Source of the DNA: Helichrysum umbraculigerum
Taxonomy: Eukaryota > Streptophyta > Magnoliopsida > Asterales > Asteraceae
NCBI GenBank assembly: GCA_949592205.1
Contig: CATIUR010000003.1
Coordinates: forward strand, 87,334,501 to 87,398,500
Direction of reading: 5' to 3'
Length of the DNA: 64,000 nt
Made by a program: the position numbers and the translations under genes. How positions within the stretch are numbered: the stretch's first letter is position 1; each line of letters opens with the position of its first letter. Below are positions 9,796 to 20,927 of the stretch, in pieces. The notes under the pieces were generated by a model, which worked only from the letters and a program-made list of their open reading frames with translations, ran no database searches and had not been told where the DNA came from.

Positions 9796-10385
9796 TGTTG
9801 GAACATAGATTGTGACAACAGATCTAGCTTGAAATAGGACTGGTGTAATTATTATTATGTTTGTATATTGGTTTAGATTTGTAAATAAATATTTGTTTTG
9901 TTAGTAATATTCGTTAAACATATTATGGTGTTAAGTTGGACGAATGTTAAATACGAAATAAATACATTATGTGCGAGTCGAGTTCTCAGGTCGCGAACTT
10001 TGCGAGCCGAGATGAGAACTGAATTCGTGGAAGTCAGTAGCGAGTCGAGCTTGGTAATGGGCTTGGGCTGCAAGGCGAGTTGGGCTGAACTCGCTGGCCC
10101 ATGCGAGGCGAGTCGAGACTAGACTATATAAATGTTTTTCTAACGTGAAAAACATAACAACAACATCTTTAACACTTTTGATACTTTCTGATCTGCGATT
10201 CCAAAAAAACCAGAGAAAACATAACCTACGGCTAGACTTTGACGATTCATCGTTTAAAGTTAAGCTTTATTAAAACGCAATACGAACATATTCGTTGTTA
10301 GTAAGATAACACCGTATTGAGGGATTCCGCACCTTAATACTACAGATAACGAAGTTATCGATCCTAAAACTAGGGGACTTACACG
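9796..10385 (+). repeat. LTR of element D (right end unclear)
   Basis: It starts TGTTGGAACATAG. A TATA box (TATATAA about 10125-10131) is preceded within 160 bp by repeated GCGAGTCGAG-like motifs (9973-10118) and TGGGCTGG/TGGCCCA boxes. After about 10380 the sequence changes into Athila-type LTR C without a clear CA end, so this LTR is probably truncated. Confidence 0.5.
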
Positions 10386-12160
10386 TATACGGCCCTTGTG
10401 GTGCTGTTTGGGTTCTCTTTTGCCTTGGTAATTGGTACCTTGGGGCCGTTTGACCCCCCTAGTGCTTGCTACCCCCCGTTTGCGCTTTATGGGTTGTTTC
10501 TTGTGCTTAAAGACTTGAACATCACCTCCTACTGTTTCCCTATAAATACTAGCCTCATTTCCACCATTTCAACACACCTCATTTTCTCATTTCTCTCTCT
10601 CTCTAGATTTCTTTCTCTCTCTCTAGTTTATTTCTCTCTCTAGAAAATAAGCTAGTAGGGCATAGTTAGCGTAGGAGTTTTATTTAGCTTTTGTACTGAG
10701 ATACTCCAAGACTTCAGATTTGTGAAGATTTGTTTGTATTACTCTTCTATTCAGGTTTAATACAATCTCTCATATTTATTCTTATAACCATGTTATCTTA
10801 TTATGCATGCTTAGGAATGAATGCTAGAATTATGCTAGGCTAGACAAATCTGTGTTTGCTGTGATATATGCAATGTTAGAATAGTTATGATTTAATTACC
10901 ATGCTGTTACTCTGCCTGTATGAATATAAACTGTTTGTGAACTTATAAGCTGAACCTCTGCCCGTTGATCTATCCAACTATTCTGTATATGATGATCAAT
11001 GAACTCAACATGGCTGCTGTTCTCTTTATTGAAACATATTCGAGAGACACAGAGCATAAGAGTAGAGATAGATTAGGTTCATGTTTGTTTGTTGCATATC
11101 TTTGGGACAACTTCCGGGATATCCATGATTTAATCTTTAGGCCAACTGATATGATACTAGTATACCGTTCTATTGCATGTTCTTGTTTGATTGTTGCTTA
11201 GGTACTGTATGCTAGATATATCCACTATCGTTGATTGAATGATTAGGTTTTCATGAATGATTTATATTCAATACAGATAAATTAACATGTATGCAATAGC
11301 TGTGGTGATTTATATGATTAATGATGAACAATTCAACTGATCGTTAAACAGGCTTTCTCAACCGGTTCCGCGGGTTAATCCCTGTTCATGTTCTTGTTCA
11401 CTGAACAATTCATGCCATGATACAGACATCTCTGATGTCTGAGATTGGGGACCTGGACTCGAGGATAGTTGTCAGTTGAATTGGTCTGTACATTTAGGAG
11501 AACATCCGGTGTACTGTACACTCTATAACTATTATCCATGTGACATATTTTGTATCTGATTGTGAACAACTCTACGTTAGGTACTTAATAGGATCATAGT
11601 TAAAGCTCATTGAGAAATATAGGAAACGTCTAGTAGAGTAATATGGAACCCTAATTGGTATAACGGAAAAGCTGTAAAACGTCACAGTATCCGGTATAGC
11701 ATTGAAACCACCTCTGGTGAAGTACAAATACGTGGAAGCCGAGGAAAGGCCGTATGCACAATACTTTATATCAGTTAAGTTTCCGATAAATCGATCCCAC
11801 TGGAATTAGTCATCACAACTAGTAGCCCTATCCCTCATAACTATTCGTTAAATAACATTGCCATAGTCATAGTAAACACATTCCTTATCTTGATTTCTCT
11901 GCGTTCTCCGTACAACCCACTTTTAATTTTAGTAGTTAATTAGGAAAACCAAAACCCCCTATCAAAAGTTTTAAAAATCCCAGCTAAATTACTAAAGATG
12001 ATTAATCCACCTAAGATCCCATGCCCGTAGTAGTTTGAAGAACGACACCTGAGTCATACGTTCCACTTACTGCACTTTTAGGTCTATAAGTCGTATAAAA
12101 CTTAGGATCCCCACATTACATATTTAAAACACCCACTGGTGCACGCCCTAGTTGGCCGGA
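10386..12160 (+). repeat. LTR C: truncated Athila-type LTR, plus orientation
   Basis: TATA box CCCTATAAATAC near 10540, then CT-rich leader with TCTCTCTAG repeats. The R-U5 part resembles the E LTR (10620-10890 against the reverse complement of 46330-46590). The last 280 bp (11880-12160) match, in reverse complement, the E 5' LTR end at 54715-55022. The LTR stops at GGCCGGA where element B begins, so B cut it. The missing end, seen in E, runs some 50 bp further to the PBS. The left end lacks a TG start. Small ORFs inside are not genes. Confidence 0.7.
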
Positions 12161-13718
12161 TGATGTGCCTTGAAAGCGCGTCTTGTTTTATAATTTATAA
12201 ATAAAAATACCTAATAAATATTTTCAAGCAACCAAGCAAGAATACCCGATCAAATGTAAATATAGATTTGGTAAGTCAGATTCGAACATAGGGAACGGCG
12301 GATTTATTAAAAATAGAAATTAACAATTAACTAGAAAGCGGTAATAAGGGGGCGTTTTAGTTCCGTGCGAACAATTGTTTAGAAAACATTAATTTAAAAT
12401 AATAAAACTTAAATAAAAATTTAATTTAAAATAATAAATAAATAATAATAAATACTGAATGGAAGGAATAAATAATTGTATAATTAATGTCACTCAGATT
12501 CATATTTCCCAATTCATTACGTATTGATTATCTAATTGTGATTCTTTTAGATCAACTTAACACCAAATTCTTCAATGATATTAAATTGAATGTGAACTAG
12601 CCAACGGTTCGGGTCCAACTAATTCCTACAATCTAGGGTCCAACATAAAACACTGGTTTCAATGTCACAAGATGATCATTCAATTGTGTGCCTTTCCCTA
12701 AATCATGCATTAAACATTCACAACTAATTATAATTAACTCTAATGGTATGACTCAACAATACCCAATAATTAACTTATTGTCTCGTTCATTTTAAAGTGA
12801 ATAGTTATTACTTTCTCAACCTATCAAACTCAATCTATTTAGCAATGATCAAAACCCTAAGATTATAACCATCAATAATTAATAAAATCAAAGGAAATCA
12901 TCTCATCAATCTTATTAACCACATTGAGAACTAATAACTACCAGTTACCAATAAACAAGGTTTCACGAGTAATATAACCGTTTTCAATTAAATAACTTAC
13001 CCAATACGCAATAATAATCGTTAAACAATCATAATCCGAGTTCAATCAATTACACAATCACTTTGGATATTCAATTCATCATAAAACAGTAAAACTCAGT
13101 TTATTCAACATCAAATTCTTCAATGAAATCGAAACAAAAGAAGTATACCGAATTATAAAGACGAACTACAAAGATCCGCAATGAATAAACTTCAATCCCG
13201 AGCCTTTGTACCTCCAAAATGCTAAATAAATTCGTAAACTAAACCTAAAAACCGAAAACTATCGTCTGGAAACGAAAACAATTCGAAAAAACTATGATTT
13301 TAGGGATTTTTACGCGTTTTTATACTTTTGTGATTTTGATCCATACGGCGTATGGATTTCCATAAGGCGTATGGATTGATTTCAAGCCCAGCCCAAGTGT
13401 GCGTAACCTGGGCCTCCACCGCTGCAATCCATACGGCGTATAGATTTCCATACGGCGTATGGATGCATTTTCCAGCCGGTTTCTTCATTTTTCTTCTTTT
13501 ATTCTTTTCATCAACTTCAGCTTCACTTAATTCTTCAGATATGCATCATTTAGCTCGGATATTGACTGTTTTCTGTTTCTTTCTTCATAAACGCTCCATT
13601 TCCACATCTAATTGCAAATATGAACGAAATCAATATCTATTCTTAAATAAATGCAATAGAAACATCCAAGAATAGGGGTAAAATACTACTAAAATATAGT
13701 ACTTTTGAGCGTTTATCA
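12161..13718 (-). repeat. 3' LTR of element B (1558 bp)
   Basis: Bounded by TGAT...ATCA. Homologous over its length to 44808-46329 in the opposite orientation. On the minus strand, palindromes at 13339-13464 lie just before a TATA box (AGTATAAAAA, about 13317-13326). No coding sequence. Confidence 0.85.
13339..13464 (-). repeat. ATCCATACGCCGTATGGAT palindromes at the B promoter
   Basis: Four copies, two degenerate, of a 19-bp near-perfect palindrome arranged as two pairs, with AGGCCCAGG and GGGCTGGGC boxes between. They lie within about 15-145 bp upstream of the TATA box in the LTR sense. B' keeps two copies (45062-45149). The same palindrome recurs in front of the B ORF1 gene (17493-17610). 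Confidence 0.85.
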
Positions 13719-15208
13719 AACATCCCCCACTTAAATCCTACTTGTCCTCAAGTAGACTATCGATTCAAAAATCAAACTCTTAAGAAAACAGTCATCTCCA
13801 TTAATCTAAATAACTAACAAAGGAATTACACAACATCACCCATCTTCAACTCAAACGTTTAAATTTAAAAATCTGTTAATTCTAAAAACAAATATTAAGA
13901 AACTACGAGATTACAAAAATGGTCTACACATGAAGTTATTATTCTTTAAACATTAATTAGTTCACGATTATTATTGATATTGTTGTCCACTTAAACAATC
14001 TATATTCAAATAACTGAGCTCAACTTATTATTATTCACGTAGATATTTTCTTAAACTCCCAAAAGCTATATACTTTCATACTCATAACATGCCAATATTA
14101 CATATCTTGAAATTCTAATCAAAATAATCATTTTTCAAATCAAGACAGAGGTGACAGGTCTGTGCCTCAACACAACAAAGCAACATAACTTGATTTTAGT
14201 TTAGCAATATAAAACTTTTAGTCAAACCATTGGTGGCAGGTCTGTACCTTAGTACAACAAAGCGACTTAATTCGACTACATTGTAAAATCATGAGTTATT
14301 AAACTCTTTTGCTCTTTTTCATTAGATATACTGACGGAGACCAGGTCTGTACTTTCGTACAACAAAGGAAACAACACCCAGTATATCCCCAAATGATATC
14401 AATTAAATTTCCAAAATTATGGCATATCACACATTACTCATATGAAAATTAGGACATACGTCATACACAGCTAAAGTTCATCTAAAAGGTAACATCCACT
14501 CCTTAATTTCATTTCTTAAAAGCTCAAAAATTCTAATATAAATCGCCTATCAATACATCATATAATGAAGCTAAATAACATTTTTAACAATTTAATATTT
14601 AATTAAAAGTCTAGAAAATTTTAAAATTAACCTACATAGTTACAAAATAATTATCTCTAGAAAACAAAATTTTAAAATTAAAAATTTAGTTGAAAAACGG
14701 GCAACTTATAACCTCTTAGTTACTTATCTTAATAAGATAACAGTTTACAAAATTATCTACTTATTTACAGGACAATTATGTGGAAACTTAACTCTTTTCT
14801 CTCCCATCCCCCACTTAAAGATGTACAATGCCCTCATTGTACAAAAAATGAAATACTAAAACGGGAAAAAGAGAAAAGAACTTAGAACAGAAAAACTCCC
14901 CTGCATAGTGTGCAGTTTAATGAGCATGACAAGGATGATATGAATTTCCCACATCCTCTCGATTCAATTTTGTTGCGCTGAACTTACTGCCAGCATAACA
15001 CGTACTCAAAACACAATTCTGAGGAAACAATCAACAAACAGAATTAAACATTACCAGATTTAAACAACTAATTAAAAATAAACACTGCCAAATCCTAAAA
15101 CTACAAATCCAACATAATAATTAATAATCCTACAAATAAAACAGTCATAATAATAATAAAAATAATAATAGTGTTTGGAATCATAAACCACTCAGGATGA
15201 ACATCATC
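13719..15208 (-). other. 3' untranslated region of element B with two purine tracts
   Basis: The purine tract GTGGGGGATG (13721-13730) abuts the LTR. A second AAGTGGGGGATGGG occurs inside (about 14804-14817) next to the hairpin GTACAATG/CATTGTAC (14823-14842). Three 14-bp hairpins with ACAGACCTG neighbours lie at 14161-14174, 14243-14256 and 14348-14361. No gene is seen. The same layout is kept in B' (43301-44807). Confidence 0.65.
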
Positions 15209-16615
15209 CTAATCACTATCATCCTCTCGCTGGTACTGGTACTGATGAGAAGGCTCTCCATGATCTGGTTGTGGTGGTGGTGGTCGTGGCATGAACTCTG
15301 GTGGCATCTGGTACTGGAATGGCTGATAATCAGGTCCAGAAGGATACTGACCAAACAGCTGCTCAAACAGGCCATCCTGGTAATCCAAGTGTGCACTGGT
15401 CTGATGGAAATGTTGTCTCTGCATAAGATCTATCTTATCAAACTTCTGAGTCTGGTGCAACTCCATCTGGTGCAACTGCTGAGATTGCTGATCAAACTCC
15501 GTAGCATAACCTCTGTTACGGCCTCGTGCCGTACCTCGACCTCTATCACTGCCACTAGTATCTCCTCTGGCTCTAGCCTGCCTCGACTGCAAAGTCTGTC
15601 CCACCGGAGTAGTCGGAACCCAATAATACATATCCGCAGGACCACCATAAATAATGCACGGCTCAATAAGAGAAAAAGCCTCCAACCGGCGTGCAGTCAA
15701 CCAACCCATGCTAGGCTGAACAATCGTGCATGACCCCATCTCATCCTGGGTAGCCAAACCAAAATATCTAGCCAACCGTGTAACAAAGTGACCTCCACAC
15801 AGACTACTCCCATCTCTAGTACCAGTAGCTCTCTTCGACATCCACTTCGCCAATCTCCAAGGCACATTCACTAACCTCTTCCTAATAATCGAACTCAAAT
15901 AAAACAAATCAGGCCTAGAAACTTTCTCAGGTCCCTCCTTGCGACCAACGATGGTGTAAGTCAACAATCTGTGAATGAGTCGAAGACGGGGGTCTCGAAT
16001 ACACGTGTAAGAAGATGTCGAACTACCATAGTTACCCTGGGCAATATACTGCCACTCCTGCTCAACTTCCAAGTCAGTGAGCTTCTTCACAGCACCTGCA
16101 GAAATGTGATTTAAAAAGTGAGGATTATCCAACTCGTTGGGCTCATAAAGCCCCAGCCCCAAAGCAAACTGAACCAAAGTCATCTGTCTAGGCTGTCCCC
16201 CTAGCTGGAAGAAAATGGAGTTCTCAGTCCATTGAGTCGACCTATACTCAAACCTAAAGGTGCTATAGAACTCTACAACTGACTCTCTGTAGATGTCCTC
16301 CCTGATACTGAACAACCGAGACCAAGCGTAAGAAACAAATCCAATGTTTCCATCCTCAAGTACGTACGGTATAGCAAGCAAATTCCTAATAGCCTCAGCA
16401 CCATTAGTAAACCCCTCTCTAGCAATCACATGCTCCAAAATGTTCCAGTTGACAGCATCAAAAACCTCAATTGACTGGCCAATATTAGAAGCCAGACGCT
16501 CTCCAAACTGAAATCTGGTGGTCTCAGAATATGACCCATGAAAAGTGAGATATCTATGGGCTCTAACCAACGGGTTTCCCAAAGTTTGACCACCTCTTGT
16601 TCTCCTGTTAGACAT
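15209..16615 (-). CDS. Athila ORF1-type (env-like position) protein of element B
   Basis: The 468-residue open frame starts at MSNRRTRGG (16615); the upstream in-frame ATG adds seven residues but lies across a splice-acceptor-like TTTAGCAG. The body resembles the Athila ORF1 family (Pfam ATHILA, recalled): FGERLASNIGQSIEVFDAVNW, SRLFSIREDIYRESVVEFYSTF, FALGLGLYE, LRLIHRLLTYTIVGRKEG, ARYFG. The C-terminus is low-complexity: RARGDTSGSDRGRGTARGRNRG, a Gln/His-rich helical part, a PRPPPPQPD run and an acidic end. I see no signal peptide or membrane helix, so 'env' describes position only. The family's function is unknown. The frame is intact, and a close C-terminal copy lies at 42994. Confidence 0.8.
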   Translation of the reverse strand: MSNRRTRGGQTLGNPLVRAHRYLTFHGSYSETTRFQFGERLASNIGQSIEVFDAVNWNILEHVIAREGFTNGAEAIRNLLAIPYVLEDGNIGFVSYAWSRLFSIREDIYRESVVEFYSTFRFEYRSTQWTENSIFFQLGGQPRQMTLVQFALGLGLYEPNELDNPHFLNHISAGAVKKLTDLEVEQEWQYIAQGNYGSSTSSYTCIRDPRLRLIHRLLTYTIVGRKEGPEKVSRPDLFYLSSIIRKRLVNVPWRLAKWMSKRATGTRDGSSLCGGHFVTRLARYFGLATQDEMGSCTIVQPSMGWLTARRLEAFSLIEPCIIYGGPADMYYWVPTTPVGQTLQSRQARARGDTSGSDRGRGTARGRNRGYATEFDQQSQQLHQMELHQTQKFDKIDLMQRQHFHQTSAHLDYQDGLFEQLFGQYPSGPDYQPFQYQMPPEFMPRPPPPQPDHGEPSHQYQYQREDDSD

Positions 16616-17700
16616 GATAACTGCTAAACAAAACAATTGTTAATAACACCAAATAAGCAGTTAATGCAAAAAGGTTACTAAAAATTTCGTCAACATTTCT
16701 GCTAAATATGGAATAATCCACCATTTTGATTTAGCCTAAAAATACCGCAATAATCAATTTCATAAACCTAAATTGCATCTCTAAACATAATTACTCAAAT
16801 TGCATACATAAATGTACTCAATTAAATATTCATGACAACGGTCCAATCACATGCACTACAATAATTTGGTACCATTTTGAAAATACGAATTTGCACAATC
16901 ACTAAACTCGAGCATTAGCAACTAGCAAACATCCTTACATTCTCACAATGAATCATTATAAACACATTTAATCAAAATAACAATTTATCACATAACCGTA
17001 ATCACAAATACTTGTGTACCAAACAAACATTTGCATTAATCATCATGTGGTCAGAAAATTAATAAGTACTAAATCAAAACATAGCAAAATTGAGTTCATC
17101 ATATTCACATTCTTTAAACACAAACGGATAAATCGAATTTCATGAAATACGTAGTACATTGTAAAAATAAGCATGGTATTACATCATATAACCTAATATA
17201 CACATAATTCAACCAATTCATGCCTAAAAACATACTCAAATTCGAAATACCCAAAAATCATATTCAAAACCCTAACTTCCAAATACGAAATTTAACCAAC
17301 GAAAATGAAAACCGGAAGTTATACCTTGTAGAGGAAAGTGCGTGTAACACGAATACGCAAAAATGGGGAGAAATGCGTGGCCGGAATTTGTGTTTGAGTG
17401 GTGTGGTGTTAACAGCCGTGGGTATTGGTGATGGTGGGTTTAGGTTTCAAATGAGGAAGAAAGGAGGCTGCTGGCGGTTTTGCCTCTTTTTGATCCATAC
17501 GGCGTATGGATTCCATACGGCGTATGGATTAAAAAGGCCCAGGTCAACTTCAGTTAACCCAGTCAAACGCTCGGCCCAGTGGCCCAAACCAATCCATACG
17601 GCGTATGGATTGAAAAATCATAATTTTTCAAAAACGTTTTTCAAACCATCTTTTAACCAAAATCCAACACTTATTCAATAATATTAAATACCAAACCTGG
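16616..17700 (-). other. Leader and probable intron upstream of the B ORF1 gene
   Basis: On the minus strand a donor-like CTACAAG|GTATAAC lies near 17322 and an acceptor-like TTGTTTAGCAG near 16622, spanning about 700 bp of AT-rich sequence. Upstream, 17493-17610 carries three copies of the LTR palindrome ATCCATACGCCGTATGGAT with TGGGCC boxes, followed by CT-rich sequence. This looks like a promoter-leader-intron unit serving ORF1. It is an inference from sequence only. Confidence 0.45.
17493..17610 (-). repeat. LTR-type palindromes repeated in front of the B ORF1 gene
   Basis: Three palindrome copies (two overlapping, one separate), with AAGGCCCAGG and GGCCCAGTGGCCC between, as in the B LTR promoter. 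The flanking sequence is not LTR. Confidence 0.7.
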
Positions 17701-18245
17701 AGGATAATCACGACTTCAAAATCTTCATAATTCCACACTATATAAATAAATAACAAAAATTAACAAACCTAAATGAAATAAATAATATTAAAAACCAAAC
17801 ACATATACTAATTAAATGTTCAAAATCCAAACACACCAACAATACTAAAATCCAAAATAAACAAAGTCAAACATAATAAGAAACAACCAAAATGTCAGAA
17901 GCAATCTAATAGCATAAGAAATAAAAGAGATGATTAGAATCACTGGTTAGGATAGAGAGCAAGGAAACGCTCAGTGATTATGGGAATGACGTTAATGATC
18001 CCGTTACCAAAACTTGGAAAATTAGCCAAGTGTTCATTAACCACGTGCTGAAGATAAACCAAGTCCCAACTGATTTCATTAATTGCCCTATTATTTACTC
18101 CCTCAGGTGCCAACACCAATTTATCATCTTCCATCTTGTACTCACTTTCAGGATGGTTTTCCTCTAACTCACTTATAAAGTCCAAACATGCCTCAGTTAT
18201 TCCATAATGATTCCTCATCAATAGACTTTTCCTCAAGCACCTCAC
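17701..18245 (-). other. AT-rich stretch with a 101-codon open frame of unknown nature
   Basis: 17940-18245 is open (start GTG, or ATG at residue 10) and encodes an acidic peptide with EENHPESEYKMEDDKL and LANFPSFGNGIINVIP. Its 5' end touches the truncated LTR at 18246. It could be the tail of the ORF1 gene at 20928-22619, separated by that LTR, or chance. Another frame across the junction stops soon. 17701-17939 shows no gene. Confidence 0.3.
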
Positions 18246-19060
18246 TCGCGAAAATTCGCTCCTAATTTAAACTTTTAAATCACGTATTACATACGTGTCA
18301 ATACTTAAGTACACAAGTATCATATATGTATTGATATATATATAACACATTGATTATTCGATAATCACGTACAAACAAAACTAAAAGAAAACGTAATCTT
18401 AAATACGGACGTTGGTGAAAAACATTTTTGAATAATATATTATTGTTAAGAATAATTATTATTTACTCGTTTCATATTTTAAACACCTTTGGTACAATGA
18501 AAACTATCCGTACATTCAAAGTAAAACAATGTTATATTTTTATAACGCATTAAAAGTATTTTTATAAAATATTTCAATGAGAAACATATACGATTTCAAG
18601 TTTAGAAATTTATCATCTGAAAACATTATACTACATAACGATAGGGTATACGAACACGGGTCAAAATACCACGAAGCGGGGCAAAATTGGGCCAACCACC
18701 TCCAATTATTGGAGATGGCCGACCCATTCATCTCATTTCATCAATCTCACTCTCGGCTCTTATCTCTCCCTCTCGGTTTCTTTCTCAAACAACCACAACA
18801 ACAATTTAATCAACAACAACATCATATATCATCATCATCATCATCTTCAAGTTCATCATCATCGTGTTCTTCGTCATCATCATCACTCACGACTACGTTT
18901 TCAGAATCGTAAGAAATCTCCCCTTGATTACTTCGATTTTTATGTTTATACTACTTAGATTATCAAGTAATAATGTTCTATAGGTGCTAAAATTGATTAT
19001 AATTAAGTTAGATATGATTTGGGGGGTAAAAGCTTTGAAACAGAGCCTGAAACATGCCCT

Positions 19061-19162
19061 GATCCGGCGGATCAAGACATGATCCGGCGGATCATTTTAT
19101 AACCTGCAAAAACCTTGATCCGGCCATGATCCGGCGGATCAAGGCCATGATCCGGCGGATCA
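19061..19162 (+). repeat. GATCCGGCGGATC array in the lone LTR
   Basis: Four full copies and one partial copy (GATCCGGCC) of the near-palindrome, in the transcribed part after the CT-rich leader. It is the same motif family as the ten-copy array of element II (31069-31300), otherwise embedded in different sequence. Confidence 0.8.
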
Positions 19163-19979
19163 CCTCCAATTCAGCAGACCATTTTTCTTGAGATTTGTAG
19201 ATCTCTGAGTCGCGGTCGTTTGGGCAGCTTGATCGCCTAAATCCGAGTCCGTATGAGGGAGTTATGGCCAAAACGGTGCGGCCTCGCCGAATTAGTTTAA
19301 TGACGAACTTTCTTTTTATAACTAAGTATTGGTTTTATACATTCACGAATAATTATAAACAATACAAAACACAATCATACGAGCTATCTAAATACGAAAA
19401 CAAACCAAATTATATTTTTGAAATATAACTTCAATTCCGTCACCATCAGGCCGTACACTTTTACAAACTACGAACTTGATCGGATTTCAAACATATAAAC
19501 ATAAACACTAGTCGAATGCGTTGAACTTAACTAAACAAGTGAACGATTATACGAATGATTTACTAAGCGTCCACTTACAGATACACAATCTCGTGTGTAT
19601 AGGATACTAGGAAGTTACTCTTGGTACACGCGCGCACATATAGGATTGCTTGCTCCTCCGGTGAGTTTCCGTAGCCCCTCCTTTCAAACTGTTATACTGT
19701 TTTGGGGTGGAATGCATACTCGTCGATTATTATTCAAAATCTATTTATGATATCAATCATTGTAAATGATTTATTACAACTCGTACTAGACTAGGGTACT
19801 AGTCGTCAATGAAAAACTTATATGAGATAGGTTTCAGGAACACGAACATTGATGGATAATATGGATTATCCTTACACATCACTCAAGTTTCAAGAACATT
19901 AATAGCTATAGGCTAACACTGTACGACACTGGAACAATTGAAATCATTGTACTCTAGACTAGAGTACATCAAACTTAGA

Positions 19980-20350
19980 ATACTAAGAAACTAGATAACA
20001 AGACTTTAAGGTCAAGAATACAAGAAAACATTAGAATCAAGAACAAGAACTCAAGGTCTAGAATACAAGAAACACTAAGATCAAGAACAAGAATTCAAGG
20101 ACTAGAACACTAGAATCAAGAACTAGAATTCAAGGTCAAGAATACAAGAACATACAAGAATCAAGAAACTAGAAAACAAGATTAGATCAAGGATTATGTG
20201 CTAGGTCAAGAACTTATTTGCAAGATCAAGAACCTATTTTCAAGATCAAGAACTATGTGCAAGGTCAAGAATCCAAGGTTTTCAAGATCAATAAAACAAG
20301 GTTTTCAAGATCAAGATTTTCAAGGACAAGATCAGTAAACAAGATTTTCA
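19980..20350 (+). repeat. Degenerate purine-rich CAAGATCAAGAAC repeats
   Basis: Irregular repeats of AAGATCAAGAAC, CAAGAATC and CAAGGTC with roughly 10-20 bp spacing, at the place in the LTR where element II carries its 35-bp tandem array. The open frame across part of it is repeat-derived. Confidence 0.6.
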
Positions 20351-20620
20351 AGAACATACGTGCGCTTTACTTTCCTTATGTGATATGTGCTATTTATTTG
20401 AATTAATTGATACGTGTTAATTGCTACTCTGTGATATTATTACTTGTGTTATTATTGTGTGAACTGCTTAGATCAAGGAACTAGTTCAAGAATCACTTCA
20501 ATTGAGTTCATCACTCAATCTAAGAAACTCAGGAATTCAACACTGTACACAGGGGTGTACTTCCAACATAGGATTACAATCTTATACTTTAATCCTTATC
20601 AACTAAACCTATGGACTCAC

Positions 20621-20633
20621 CAGCTTATCGCTG
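20621..20633 (+). other. Conserved terminal hairpin of Tekay-type LTR (lone LTR copy)
   Basis: CAGC-TTATC-GCTG after ACTCAC, followed by ACGTATTTTAGTATG...TCAGGTAC. The stem sequence differs from elements I and II, but pairing is kept. Confidence 0.65.
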
Positions 20634-20927
20634 ACGTATTTTAGTATGCATTTCAGGTACAGCTTTAGTAGGATCGGCCCGTCAGGATCCTAGCTCGAGT
20701 CGCATGCTTTCAACAAATGGACTTCTTGCATAACTTTTGTATTACAATTATGTAATGAAATTATTTTTGCGAACTCGCAACATGTATACATTTTTATTTT
20801 GGGAAATGTATAACTATTTTCAAACGTCTCATTTAGAGTCGTTCATTATTTACCTTTGTGCTTGTGATATTTGATTGGTAACACCCGACCCGACCGCTTT
20901 CGCAACCTGAAATTCCAGGGTGTTACA

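Larger units (their letters stand above)
7035..10385 (+). mobile_element. Element D: 3' part of a probable Ty1/copia retrotransposon
   Basis: Two plus-strand ORF regions are followed by the purine tract CAAGGGGGAGTC and an LTR-like start TGTTGGAACATAG. This arrangement is typical of SIRE/Maximus-like copia elements as I recall them. The left side is cut by element I, which lies in an intron-like stretch. The right boundary against LTR C, near 10385, is approximate. No gag, RT or integrase is in the window, so the class is inferred. Confidence 0.45.
12161..17700 (-). mobile_element. Element B: Athila-type element, 3' LTR and ORF1 region
   Basis: On the minus strand: leader with palindromes, intron-like stretch, ORF1-type gene, long 3' UTR, purine tract and LTR starting TGATAAACGC and ending CACATCA. 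It has a near-mirror relative, B', at 42994-46329 on the plus strand. No gag, polymerase, PBS or 5' LTR is visible; the right limit near 17700 is a guess. It is inserted at the end of LTR C. Confidence 0.65.
18246..20927 (+). repeat. Lone Tekay-like LTR, truncated at its left end
   Basis: CTCCTAATTTAAACTTTTAAA near the left end matches the start of the element II LTR a few tens of bases in. The right end is GGGTGTTACA. In between: palindrome CTCCAATTATTGGAG (18700-18714), CT-rich leader, TCATCA microsatellite (18824-18890), GTAAG donor-like site, GATCCGGCGGATC array, A/G-rich repeats and the terminal hairpin 20621-20633. No matching TG start or target duplication is seen at the left, so it is a deleted insertion and not a clean solo LTR. 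It interrupts an ORF1 gene. Confidence 0.75.

Noticed and set aside
15197..15733. 178-codon plus-strand ORF
   Set aside because: Antisense shadow of the ORF1 gene 15209-16615, with odd Leu/Trp/Ser composition.
15209..16615. Calling the ORF1 gene a true envelope gene
   Set aside because: No signal peptide, fusion peptide or membrane helix is visible; only the position resembles env.
18577..18912. 111-codon ORF ending in a poly-serine run
   Set aside because: LTR leader with a TCATCA microsatellite; no conserved protein.
18246..20927. Calling the lone LTR a clean solo LTR
   Set aside because: The expected TG start and a matching 5-bp duplication at the left end are not seen.
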